From the NCBI RefSeq assembly GCF_001659705.1, contig NZ_CP015971.1, forward strand, positions 2,235,029 to 2,299,028: 64,000 bases of DNA, written 5' to 3'. Numbering within the stretch: position 1 is the first letter of the stretch; each line of letters opens with the position of its first letter. The notes under the pieces were generated by a model that was not told the DNA's origin, ran no database searches, and saw nothing but the letters and a program-made list of their open reading frames with translations. Made by a program: the position numbers and the translations under genes. Positions 9,019 to 17,075 of this stretch are shown here, in pieces. Origin of the DNA: Arachidicoccus sp. BS20 (GTDB lineage: Bacteria; Bacteroidota; Bacteroidia; Chitinophagales; Chitinophagaceae).

Positions 9019-10401
9019 TTAATAGCCGGGGTTTTGCGTTAAGTATGGGTCATTCTGCAATTCGTTATAAGGCACAGGTAAAAGCGCCGCTTCCGGCACC
9101 CAGCCCGATTTGATTTTGCTCAATACCGCATCAATTCTTCCTGTGCGTTTCAGGTCAAACCAACGGTGTCCCCATTCGCAGAAAAACTCTATTTCTCTTT
9201 CGTGCATCACGGCATTGATGATTTCTTCTTTGGTAGATGCCGTACTATTTGGCAATCCTGCTCTGGTTCGAATCTTATTCAAATCAGCGGATGCACTATC
9301 TAATTTATTCTGCTGTGCCAATGCCTCTGCGCGTATCAGATATTGCTCTGCCAGGCGAAACATTACATAGCCTTCAGCCGGAAGTGAATCTTTAGAACGT
9401 TGTTTGTATTTGTTTATATAATTATAGCTCGTTCCGTTAATTGTACTTACACCAATCCACGAGGTTTTCCGCAGGTCATTTGTTTCAAAGCTATCCAAAA
9501 GATAATTTGTAGCCTGCCAGTTTGGAGCGGAATAGATGCTAAAAGGTAATAAAGCATAAGCTTCTGCTGTTTGCTGACTTGTACCTATTGCCGGTACTTG
9601 CCATATTGCTTCATTACTGCCTTGCAGGAAAACGCTGCCGGGCGCCACCAAACTATATAAACCGGAATTGATTACGTCACTTGCCAATGCATCGGCTTGT
9701 GCATATTGCCCTCTGTACAAATAAACACGGGCGAGCAACGCATCAGCTGTGTACAAATTGGGGCGTGCCCTTCCCTCAGAGGGATAAGAAGGTTTCAGTA
9801 CTTTGCGGGCATCCATGAGATCAGAAAGAATAAAATCATATACCGAATCTACCGATGAGCGCGGTAAAATAGCATTTGCTTTATAATCTATGCTCGTAAC
9901 AATGGGAACTCCACCATACAAATTGACAAGATAAAAATAGTTCATAGCTCTTACCATCTTCAACTCTCCGAGCAACGATTCCTTTAAAGAATCACTGATA
10001 GCACCGGTAGAAGTAATACCTTGCAAACAAGCATTTATGTAATAAATATTCTGATATGCCGATGACCAGAAATTGCCGGCTGTTCCATCGGTAGCCACAT
10101 AAGTATTCGTCAAAAATGAATTGCCATAGGAATAAGCCAGCTCATCAGAAGCACATCCAATATATTCTGTAATCATACCGCTGAATATATTCTGTCCGCC
10201 GCCGGCTATTTTGAAATTCAGGTAAACGCCTGCCATAGCGCTCATAATATCCGAGCTGTCGTTAAACACCATTTCTTGCTGCACCTCCGTAGGCGGATTG
10301 CCAGGAATTTCTATCAGCTTTTTGCAAGAAGTAATTCCTGCCACAGACATAACCATAAGTGCGACAGATAATTTATTGATGATACGATGATATAGTTTCA
10401 T
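9019..10401 (-). CDS. SusD/RagB-family outer-membrane nutrient-binding lipoprotein
   Basis: A 460-residue SusD homologue. The signal peptide ends in a lipobox (GITSC, lipid-bearing Cys26), so the protein should be anchored in the outer membrane and close over its SusC partner. The family hallmarks are present: LGELKMVRAMNYFYLVNLYGGVPIV in the N-terminal TPR-like region (cited in part), the C-terminal LIRAEALAQQNKLDSA stretch, the EREIEFFCEWGHRWFDLKR block and the final LTQNPGY. It lies 188 bp after susC; that gap contains a terminator-like hairpin and two tiny reading frames, the last overlapping the susD ATG. No glycosidase is linked, so the ligand is open. Confidence 0.95.
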   Translation of the reverse strand: MKLYHRIINKLSVALMVMSVAGITSCKKLIEIPGNPPTEVQQEMVFNDSSDIMSAMAGVYLNFKIAGGGQNIFSGMITEYIGCASDELAYSYGNSFLTNTYVATDGTAGNFWSSAYQNIYYINACLQGITSTGAISDSLKESLLGELKMVRAMNYFYLVNLYGGVPIVTSIDYKANAILPRSSVDSVYDFILSDLMDARKVLKPSYPSEGRARPNLYTADALLARVYLYRGQYAQADALASDVINSGLYSLVAPGSVFLQGSNEAIWQVPAIGTSQQTAEAYALLPFSIYSAPNWQATNYLLDSFETNDLRKTSWIGVSTINGTSYNYINKYKQRSKDSLPAEGYVMFRLAEQYLIRAEALAQQNKLDSASADLNKIRTRAGLPNSTASTKEEIINAVMHEREIEFFCEWGHRWFDLKRTGRIDAVLSKIKSGWVPEAALLPVPYNELQNDPYLTQNPGY

Positions 10402-10487
10402 GTGTTTATATTTTTAATGTTTTTAATTGCCACACGGAATGCTCCTAAATAATTATTGCTTTGGATAAGCTCAATTCTTATGGGCAT
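10398..10487 (-). CDS. Tiny repeated reading frame (copy A1), overlapping the susD start
   Basis: A possible 29-residue peptide beginning MPIRIELIQSNNYLG and ending with lysine/asparagine-rich residues. Its stop TGA overlaps the susD ATG (ATGA), an arrangement typical of translational coupling. It is alignable without gaps to the copy ahead of lacI (MPISALHIQSDDYF...), sharing start, IQS, Y, AF and IK positions. No function is known to me, and it could instead be a non-coding repeat. The 5' part also contains the four-codon frame ATG AAA TGC CCA TAA in another phase. Confidence 0.35.
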   Translation of the reverse strand: MPIRIELIQSNNYLGAFRVAIKNIKNINT

Positions 10488-10504
10488 TTCATCCGGTTTA
10501 ATTT

Positions 10505-10567
10505 TTATTGTTTTTTAATAGTCCAAAAAATGAGCTGAAGACCGATGTATAAGCCACTACAGCTCAC
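10505..10567 (-). CDS. Possible tiny repeated reading frame (copy A0), GTG start
   Basis: Twenty codons starting at GTG (MSCSGLYIGLQ...) and ending WTIKKQ, the same last five residues as the copy ahead of lacI. The DNA around the stop codon (ATTAAAAAACAATAAAAA) is nearly identical to that copy and continues beyond the stop. It begins about 22 bp after the susC stop. The upstream part coincides with a terminator-like hairpin, so the similarity may reflect a duplicated DNA tail and not a translated peptide. Confidence 0.2.
   Translation of the reverse strand: MSCSGLYIGLQLIFWTIKKQ
10525..10566 (-). terminator. Intercistronic terminator or attenuator between susC and susD
   Basis: On the minus strand a perfect 7-bp stem TGAGCTG/CAGCTCA (10560-10566 pairing with 10531-10537) encloses a 22-nt loop and is followed directly by TTTTTT. 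This is intrinsic-terminator geometry located between two genes that should be co-expressed. Partial read-through would set the SusC:SusD ratio and the level of the downstream ABC genes (inference). The long loop weakens the call. Confidence 0.5.
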
Positions 10568-10589
10568 TCTCGTTTTTTGATTATTTCAA

Positions 10590-13500
10590 TTAAAAACTCA
10601 TGCTTAGTCCACCTTGAAAAGTCCTTTGTGTGGGAATACCGTATAGTTGTCCCGGAAGTTCAGGGTCGCCAACTTTGTAATCGGTAAATGTCAATACGTT
10701 TTGCGCATTTACATATATGCTAAAATTGGTCATGTGCATCGCCTTTACCCATTTGGGCGGCAATGTGTAAGAGATTGACAAAGTTTTTAACCGCATATAA
10801 GTATCGTCGCTATACGCTCCTGAAGAAGACGCAAAATAATATGCCCCGCTCTGTGCCTGCGATGCCAAAGTCGTATAGCTGGCTCCTGTTGTTGGTCTCT
10901 GGAATATCGCACCTTTAGCAGCATCGCCGGGATTCAGCCATACTTTGCCTAAAACAAAATCCGGATAGTTAGCCATATATCCCGGACCACCTCCACCATT
11001 ATAAATAGCTGTCAAATAGTTTCTTGCATACGACTTGCTGAATTGGAAGAATATGCTTAATGAAATTCCTTTATAGGTAAAATCATTGCCGAAGCCACCA
11101 TAAAACTTAGGTTCGGAATTTCCAATTATTACCTGGTCGCCACCTTTAGATACAGATGTATAAATCAAACCGGTTGGTGCCGTTATGGTTTTACCATCGC
11201 CTTTATAAAACTGGAATACGCCCGTTGTATCATTGATACCTGCATATTTGAAACCGCGTAAAAGTGTCACGGATTTACCAATTTCATAAGTTCCCGAGTA
11301 AGAGGAATTTGCCAATCCGGGAAATGACAACAATTTGTTTCTGTTGGTAGAAATATTGAATGTTGTATTCCAACTGAAATTTTTATGTTGAATATTCTTA
11401 GTACTCAGGGTAAATTCAACACCTCTGTCCTGTACATTTGCTTTCATGTTTTCCACAACGGAATTGAAGCCCGTGATGGCAGGAAGCGGATAGCTGGTAA
11501 GCTGGTTACCCGTCCTGTTTTGATACCACGAACCGCCAAGCAAAACCCTGTCTTTAAACAAGCCCAAGTCTATATGTAGATTCAAGGCGTGTTTAGATGC
11601 CCATGTGTAATCAGGATTGTACAGGTTATTGGGAATCAGAGGAACTGTATTTTGGAATTGTGATGGGCTGGAATTGTATATTTTGTAATACGCCTGATAC
11701 ATATAAGACTGTACACCATCTGTTCCGTTTGTACCATAGTCGCCGGATAATTTACCAAAACTAATAAACGGCAACGCTCTTTTAAACCAACCTTCTTCCG
11801 AAAATATCCATGCCATACCCGCAGAACCAAAATTACCAAACTGATGACTTGGTCCAAAATTGCTGGACCCATCGCGCCTGCCTGTAAGGTTTATGATATA
11901 TTTATTTGCATATACGTAATTTAAGCGAGCAAATGCGCCCGTATATTTGTATATCGTACTATTATCGGAATAAGTAACTGTTTTTGCACCTTGAATAGAG
12001 TTCAGCAAGGCATCGTCCGGATAATCGGTTCCGTATTGGGTGTTACTATATCCAAATGCTTTTTTCCACGTACCTCCTGCAAGCACCGTTAAAATACCTT
12101 TGCCAATATATCTTCTGAAATTCAGTTGCGGTTCTATATCAATTGTTTGACTGACACTCTGTCCAAAACTTGCAGATGATATTGCATATTGGTTACTTGG
12201 GTCTTGCGCCGATATAGGAGAGGCACTATATTCTTTATTATCAGAACGGCTATAACCTGCAAGCACGCCAACTCTCAATCCGGAAATAATTTCATAATCG
12301 GCTTTCAGATTAGCACTTAACTGAAATTGCTGAATATTGTACGGCTCTTTCAAACCTGCAAATATTTGATTCAGACCAATACCATTGTAGTTCCACACCA
12401 AGTCCCCGGATGGTGTGAAAAAATCAGGATAATCAGGAACGAGCGTCATTGCCTGTCCCGCTGATGCCGGTACAGAAGAATTATTTTTGTCATAAGACAA
12501 ATCCGTACCAAAGTCCAATGTAAATTTATGATTGAGCGAGGTGTGATGTGCTCCGCTATGGAAAGTAAACCTATTGTCGGCAAAGTCGCCGGGTAAGTTA
12601 TAACCGGCCCTTGTATATCCACCTGAAAGAATATAAGTATCATTGTTCGTGCCGCCGGAAACACTTGCGTGAACATCTGTATTTAAAGGTGTTTTATTAA
12701 AAAACTTCTTTACCCAATCAGTATATTTCGTTGTATCAAAATTTAGAATATCAGCGAAAGAAGCCGCCTGGTAGCTCGGAATAGTTGTAAGGTCAAGGTC
12801 GTCCAAATTAATAGCATCGTGCCGCAATTGCAAATATTGTTGTGTATTCAACATCTTCATATTTTCCGTAGGAGAATTAGGACCCGTATTTACATTGAGA
12901 TTGAGCTGAGTCTTCCCAGCTTTTCCTCTTTTGGTCGTAATTACGATAACACCATTGGCTCCCTGCGAACCGTAAATAGAAGTCGCATCTGCATCTTTTA
13001 AAACACTGATACTTTCAACATCTGCAGGATTTAATCCGTTAATAGGGCTCAGACCTCCGCTACCGGCGATAAAGCTGTTAAGAAATTGCGTAGGATTTAC
13101 GTTTTGTGATGCAGTAGGAATACCATCCACAATAATCAATGGCTGGTCTTCGTGCCTCAACAAATTAGTAGAAGTGGAGTTATCGCTTGGGTTGGAGATT
13201 AGCGTGTTTTGACCACGTACCTGCAAGCCAACAATCGCTCCCGGAATACCTCCGCCTCTTGGAGTTACATACAATCCCGGAACGCGCCCTTGCAAAGCAA
13301 GTGCAACATTTGTTACCGGTTGTTTTTCAATATCCTCAGCGCTAATTGTGGAAATTGAGCCTACGCTGTAACGCCTTGATGTGGTGCCATAAGCCTGTAC
13401 AACTGCCTCATCCAACACATTCTGACTTATCCGCAACGGAATGTAAATGTAATTGTTGCCTCTGTAAATAACCGTTTTGTCAATATAACCTATATAGGAA

Positions 13501-14072
13501 GCAATCAATGTATCGCCTTGTTGTAACCCGCTGATTTCAAATTCTCCATTGGCATTTGTAACAAACCTTCCGGTCATAGAACCATGCACCTCAACAGAAG
13601 CACCATCCAAAGGATTTCCGGTCGTATCGGCAACACGCCCATGCACTATTTCCACAGGCAGCGGACCATTGTAAAATGCCGCGGGAGCGGAAGGCGACGG
13701 AGTATCACGTTTCCGCTTAATGATGATTGTATTGTTTTCAATATCAAAAGTCAGCGACGAGCTTTTAAGGCACTCCGTTAATGCTTCTTTAATCGACGCA
13801 TCGGTTATCTTAATCGTAACCGGAGCTTCTTTACTAAAGAGCGATTCGTTATAAATAATTGAAGCGCCGGTCTGGCGAATGATTTCTCTGAATACGCTTT
13901 GAACAGGCGCATTCTTTACGTCAAGTGTAACCGTTTGAGATTTTACTTTCGCCGACACCGTCATACACGCTGCCAAGAGAAATATGGCTGTCAGTTTCAT
14001 AACCCGTACAATATTTGGGGTTCGTTTTTTGCCGATTTTGCTGCACGACAAAAAGATTGCAGATAATTGCAT
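10590..14072 (-). CDS. SusC/RagA-family TonB-dependent receptor with N-terminal STN signalling domain
   Basis: A 1160-residue outer-membrane transporter. Domain order: signal peptide (MKLTAIFLLAACMTVSA, internal to a longer basic N-terminus), STN secretin/TonB short N-terminal domain at about 50-120 (VFREIIRQTGASIIYNE), carboxypeptidase-D-like beta-sandwich at about 142-225 (GRVADTTGNPLDGASVEV), plug domain with ISTISAEDIEKQPV and VLKDADATSIYGSQGANGV, then a 22-strand barrel ending in LSMSF. An STN domain in a SusC normally contacts a FecR-type anti-sigma factor, and one is encoded immediately upstream. The upstream gap (14073-14262) has a strong hairpin. The receptor should import the locus substrate together with the SusD encoded downstream. 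Confidence 0.95.
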   Translation of the reverse strand: MQLSAIFLSCSKIGKKRTPNIVRVMKLTAIFLLAACMTVSAKVKSQTVTLDVKNAPVQSVFREIIRQTGASIIYNESLFSKEAPVTIKITDASIKEALTECLKSSSLTFDIENNTIIIKRKRDTPSPSAPAAFYNGPLPVEIVHGRVADTTGNPLDGASVEVHGSMTGRFVTNANGEFEISGLQQGDTLIASYIGYIDKTVIYRGNNYIYIPLRISQNVLDEAVVQAYGTTSRRYSVGSISTISAEDIEKQPVTNVALALQGRVPGLYVTPRGGGIPGAIVGLQVRGQNTLISNPSDNSTSTNLLRHEDQPLIIVDGIPTASQNVNPTQFLNSFIAGSGGLSPINGLNPADVESISVLKDADATSIYGSQGANGVIVITTKRGKAGKTQLNLNVNTGPNSPTENMKMLNTQQYLQLRHDAINLDDLDLTTIPSYQAASFADILNFDTTKYTDWVKKFFNKTPLNTDVHASVSGGTNNDTYILSGGYTRAGYNLPGDFADNRFTFHSGAHHTSLNHKFTLDFGTDLSYDKNNSSVPASAGQAMTLVPDYPDFFTPSGDLVWNYNGIGLNQIFAGLKEPYNIQQFQLSANLKADYEIISGLRVGVLAGYSRSDNKEYSASPISAQDPSNQYAISSASFGQSVSQTIDIEPQLNFRRYIGKGILTVLAGGTWKKAFGYSNTQYGTDYPDDALLNSIQGAKTVTYSDNSTIYKYTGAFARLNYVYANKYIINLTGRRDGSSNFGPSHQFGNFGSAGMAWIFSEEGWFKRALPFISFGKLSGDYGTNGTDGVQSYMYQAYYKIYNSSPSQFQNTVPLIPNNLYNPDYTWASKHALNLHIDLGLFKDRVLLGGSWYQNRTGNQLTSYPLPAITGFNSVVENMKANVQDRGVEFTLSTKNIQHKNFSWNTTFNISTNRNKLLSFPGLANSSYSGTYEIGKSVTLLRGFKYAGINDTTGVFQFYKGDGKTITAPTGLIYTSVSKGGDQVIIGNSEPKFYGGFGNDFTYKGISLSIFFQFSKSYARNYLTAIYNGGGGPGYMANYPDFVLGKVWLNPGDAAKGAIFQRPTTGASYTTLASQAQSGAYYFASSSGAYSDDTYMRLKTLSISYTLPPKWVKAMHMTNFSIYVNAQNVLTFTDYKVGDPELPGQLYGIPTQRTFQGGLSMSF

Positions 14073-14143
14073 AGTTTCGCAATGTTTTTGGTGAATGAAT
14101 AAATGATACTTACCATCTTTGTTTAAATTTTTGCCAAAATGCC

Positions 14144-14172
14144 GCCGGCAAATGTTCCCAGCATTTACCGGC
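14144..14172. other. Strong hairpin in the fecR-susC gap
   Basis: GCCGGCAAATG and CATTTACCGGC form an 11-bp stem with one G-T pair and a 7-nt loop, by far the most GC-rich element in the 190-bp gap. On the plus strand it is followed by TTTTT, terminator-like but with no gene to terminate. On the minus strand it would sit in the leader about 70 nt ahead of susC, where it could act as a transcript end for fecR or as a 5' stabilising structure. Confidence 0.5.
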
Positions 14173-14262
14173 TTTTTAATTGGTTTCCACTTTTTTATGT
14201 CATAGAAAAATTTGTTTTAATTAAAAAATATTTGATTAGCATACTTTATAATTTTTATCCGC

Positions 14263-15405
14263 TCAGTTTTTAGATGGATTTACGATTAATGTTTTCCCCT
14301 CTAACTTAAAATGCACGCCATTTGCTTCCAGTAGTTTCAGGACATTTGACAAAGGCTGATTTTTATTGATGCCGCCGCCAAAAGCATCGCTACCAGGCGG
14401 TTTTTGATAAACAATATCCACGTCGTACCACCGACTGATTTGGCGCATAATTGCTTCCAACCCGGTGTTGTCAAACTCAAACATTCCTTTCTGCCAGGCA
14501 GTTACCTGTCGAATATCTATATGTTTTTCTATGCGCACCTCGCCTTTATCGTCAGCCAACGCCTGCTCACCCGGATGCAGCAGCACTCCATCCACTTTTA
14601 CTGCTCCTTCCAACAAAGTAGTTTTTACTTCCGGCTCGTCTTCATAAGAATTAATGTCGAACACAGTGCCGATGTCCTCTATTACCTTATTGCCGGCTTT
14701 TACTTTAAACGGCTGCTCCGCATTGTGCACTACATTAAAATAAGCTTCTCCCGTTAGCTCAACTACACGCTCCGCTCCGGTAAATGCAGTAGGATAACGC
14801 AATTCGCTTGCTGCATTCAACCATACTTTTGTACCGTCCGGCAATACAATTTTATACTGCCTTGCTTTGGGTGTGCTCAGCGTGTTATATGTAATCTGTT
14901 TGGTTGCAACTTCTTTTTTGTTGTAATAAGAAATTTCTCCGTTCCGGTTTACTATATCTGCATTTCCTAAAGACATGACTGTACTGCTATTTCCGGCGCT
15001 GTCCAATACTATTTGCCTGCCGTTTGCCAAAGTGAGTATAGCACCATCCCGCCCCGGCTGCACGTCGTGTACGATATTTGTTTGAGCCACTTGCACATTC
15101 GAGGTGCGATGCAGATACACGTACAATCCGGCGCATAAAAACAATAGCACTGCCGCCGCAACGGAAGAAATAATGTACAACCTTTTTCTTTTAAAAAGAG
15201 TATTGGATTTATTATTCTTAAGCCCTCGCAGGAATACCGAATACATTTCGTTTGCAACACCATCTTCTCCCGATTCAGACAAAAGCCATTTTTGCTCTTC
15301 CGGCTCATTCTGCCGAAACCACTCGTTCAACAACGCCTCTTCCTCCTCGGTACAAGTACCGAGATAAAATTTATCCAATAAATACAATAACTGCCTTTCG
15401 TCCAT
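14263..15405 (-). CDS. FecR-family anti-sigma factor
   Basis: A 380-residue inner-membrane regulator. The N-terminal cytoplasmic part MDERQLLYLLDKFYLGTCT has the short helical anti-sigma layout, one membrane helix (IISSVAAAVLLFLCAGLYVYL) follows, then the periplasmic FecR domain (ARQYKIVLPDGTKVWLNAAS, RVVELTGEAYFNV) and a C-terminal DUF4974/STN-like domain (FDNTGLEAIMRQISRWYDVDI). It should hold the divergently encoded ECF sigma factor inactive until the STN-SusC receptor signals substrate. Start 15405 is chosen over an in-frame ATG at 15432 because GAAGGA lies just ahead of it, an unusual ribosome-site match for this phylum, and because the family begins here. Confidence 0.93.
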   Translation of the reverse strand: MDERQLLYLLDKFYLGTCTEEEEALLNEWFRQNEPEEQKWLLSESGEDGVANEMYSVFLRGLKNNKSNTLFKRKRLYIISSVAAAVLLFLCAGLYVYLHRTSNVQVAQTNIVHDVQPGRDGAILTLANGRQIVLDSAGNSSTVMSLGNADIVNRNGEISYYNKKEVATKQITYNTLSTPKARQYKIVLPDGTKVWLNAASELRYPTAFTGAERVVELTGEAYFNVVHNAEQPFKVKAGNKVIEDIGTVFDINSYEDEPEVKTTLLEGAVKVDGVLLHPGEQALADDKGEVRIEKHIDIRQVTAWQKGMFEFDNTGLEAIMRQISRWYDVDIVYQKPPGSDAFGGGINKNQPLSNVLKLLEANGVHFKLEGKTLIVNPSKN

Positions 15406-15589
15406 AATCGTCCTTCTTTTACATGTACACAAAAATGTAATCCCACCCTTATTCGGGTTAATATTTTTTTAAGAAATAATTAATTTACTTATAAATTTGT
15501 TGCTGTAACCAAACCAAAAGAAGTAATAACCAAATAAAAATATACATATTATCAATTATTCTAAACATACAGATCCAGCGCTGATAGAG

Positions 15590-16150
15590 TTGTGGCAAAA
15601 CGGAGATGAGCGCGCTTTTGAAGCGCTGTATAAACGCTATGTTGTTTATTTGGTAAATCGTGTTATAGCCAAAGTAAAGGACAAAGAAATCGCAAAAGAC
15701 CTGGTACAGGATGTAATGATGCAGCTATATCTCCGCCGGGACCAACTTCATATTCATACTACTTTGAAGGGTTACTTATTGACCGCACTGCGCAACAGAT
15801 TCTTCAACTATAAAAGAGAGATGTTGAAAATGCAGCTCCAGTCCATAGAGGAGATTGCGATACCCGAAATTCCGGGAAATAATGTAAGCGACTATCTGAA
15901 CCACAAAGAAGTTGAAGAAAAGTTGCAAACAGCTATTGCCGGCTTACCGGAACAATGCAGAAAAGTATTTGTACTCAGCCGGGAACATTCGTTCAGCAAT
16001 CGTGAAATAGCAAACGAATTAGGCATATCCATGAAAACGGTAGAGCAGCATATTACAAAAGCATTACGCACCTTGAGAAACCATAAAGACTTTCAGGCGC
16101 TTTGCGTTCTGGTATTTTGTTATATAACAAAGAGTTCTATACTTCCATAG
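15590..16150 (+). CDS. ECF sigma-70 family RNA polymerase sigma factor (locus 1)
   Basis: About 187 residues with region 2 (NGDERAFEALYKRYVVYLVN, then KDKEIAKDLVQDVMMQLYLR) and region 4 (GLPEQCRKVFVLSREHSFSNREIANELGISMKTVEQHITKALRTLR, cited in part). It should direct polymerase to the divergent fecR-susC-susD transcript under FecR control. The start is odd. The first standard start codon in frame is TTG 15590, but the frame is open back to 15530 and encodes DPALIELW, residues usually present in this family just before NGDERAF. Upstream candidates are only ATT, ATA or CTG. Confidence 0.9.
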   Translation: MWQNGDERAFEALYKRYVVYLVNRVIAKVKDKEIAKDLVQDVMMQLYLRRDQLHIHTTLKGYLLTALRNRFFNYKREMLKMQLQSIEEIAIPEIPGNNVSDYLNHKEVEEKLQTAIAGLPEQCRKVFVLSREHSFSNREIANELGISMKTVEQHITKALRTLRNHKDFQALCVLVFCYITKSSILP

Positions 16151-16404
16151 GACTTGTATCCGATAAGCCCTTTTTCATCCGTTTATTTTTCGCCGCCCAA
16201 TGAACTTGTCGCATCGCCCTGTCAGTCCGCAAGGAACAGACAAAAGCCCTTATAGCTCATTTCGGAAAATTTAAACAACCATAAATTCATACTTGTTTTT
16301 GATGTTCAATAATAAATGGAAACGCAAAAATATTTTGTTCATGTTCTATTTTTTTCAACCTTTGTTAAGACAACTCCTCTGTGAATCTCTCTAACTTTTT
16401 AGGT

Positions 16405-17016
16405 ATGGATGAGCATTATGTAGAAAACAATCGTTTGTTGGCATTAATATCGAACAGTGATGAATCAGCTTTCGAAAAATTGTTTTTTATGTATAAAAAC
16501 CTGGTGTACTCCATTGCATTGGCTTATACCGAAAGCCAAGCCGATGCTGAAGAAATTGTACAGGATGTTTTTTCCCGTATATGGAATTACCGCCACAATC
16601 TGGGAGCAATTAAAAATTTTTCAGCATGGATTAATACCGTTACCCGTAACCGTTCTTTAACCATCTTGAAAAAAAGAGCAATTGAATACCAAAGAAAGGA
16701 AGATTATTTATCAAGCTATTTTCATAAAGAGACTAACAGCACAGAACAATATATAGAAGATAAGGAATTACAAATTTTGTTTGAAGATATGCTTAATCGC
16801 CTTAGTCCTCAACAAAGAAAAATATTTGAATTATCGAGAATCCAGGGACAAGACAGAAAAACGATTGCCAAAAATCTTGGATTGTCCCAGGCTACAGTAA
16901 GTGCTCATCTTACAATTGCCTTACGTACCGTCCGCACGTTTTTATATAACAGCAGCAACAAGATTGTTACTTGCCTGTTTGCACTTTTTCTATTTGCCGG
17001 AAAATATTTTTTTTAA
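16405..17016 (+). CDS. ECF sigma-70 family RNA polymerase sigma factor (locus 2)
   Basis: A 203-residue ECF sigma factor: region 2 (SDESAFEKLFFMYKNLVYSI, QADAEEIVQDVFSRIWNYR) and region 4 (LSPQQRKIFELSRIQGQDRK, then IAKNLGLSQATVSAHLTIALR). ATG 16405 is preferred to an in-frame GTG at 16381 because MDEHYVENN fits the usual N-terminal length. The C-terminal LFALFLFAGKYFF tail is common in Bacteroidota members. It is followed 59 bp later by its FecR, then SusC and SusD, so it should control PUL 2. The 254-bp gap from the previous sigma gene (16151-16404) contains nothing recognisable. Confidence 0.95.
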   Translation: MDEHYVENNRLLALISNSDESAFEKLFFMYKNLVYSIALAYTESQADAEEIVQDVFSRIWNYRHNLGAIKNFSAWINTVTRNRSLTILKKRAIEYQRKEDYLSSYFHKETNSTEQYIEDKELQILFEDMLNRLSPQQRKIFELSRIQGQDRKTIAKNLGLSQATVSAHLTIALRTVRTFLYNSSNKIVTCLFALFLFAGKYFF

Positions 17017-17075
17017 ACGACTAATAACTTCTCCGGTTATGAAAGTCTATATACAAATAGCAAACAAATATTTGT

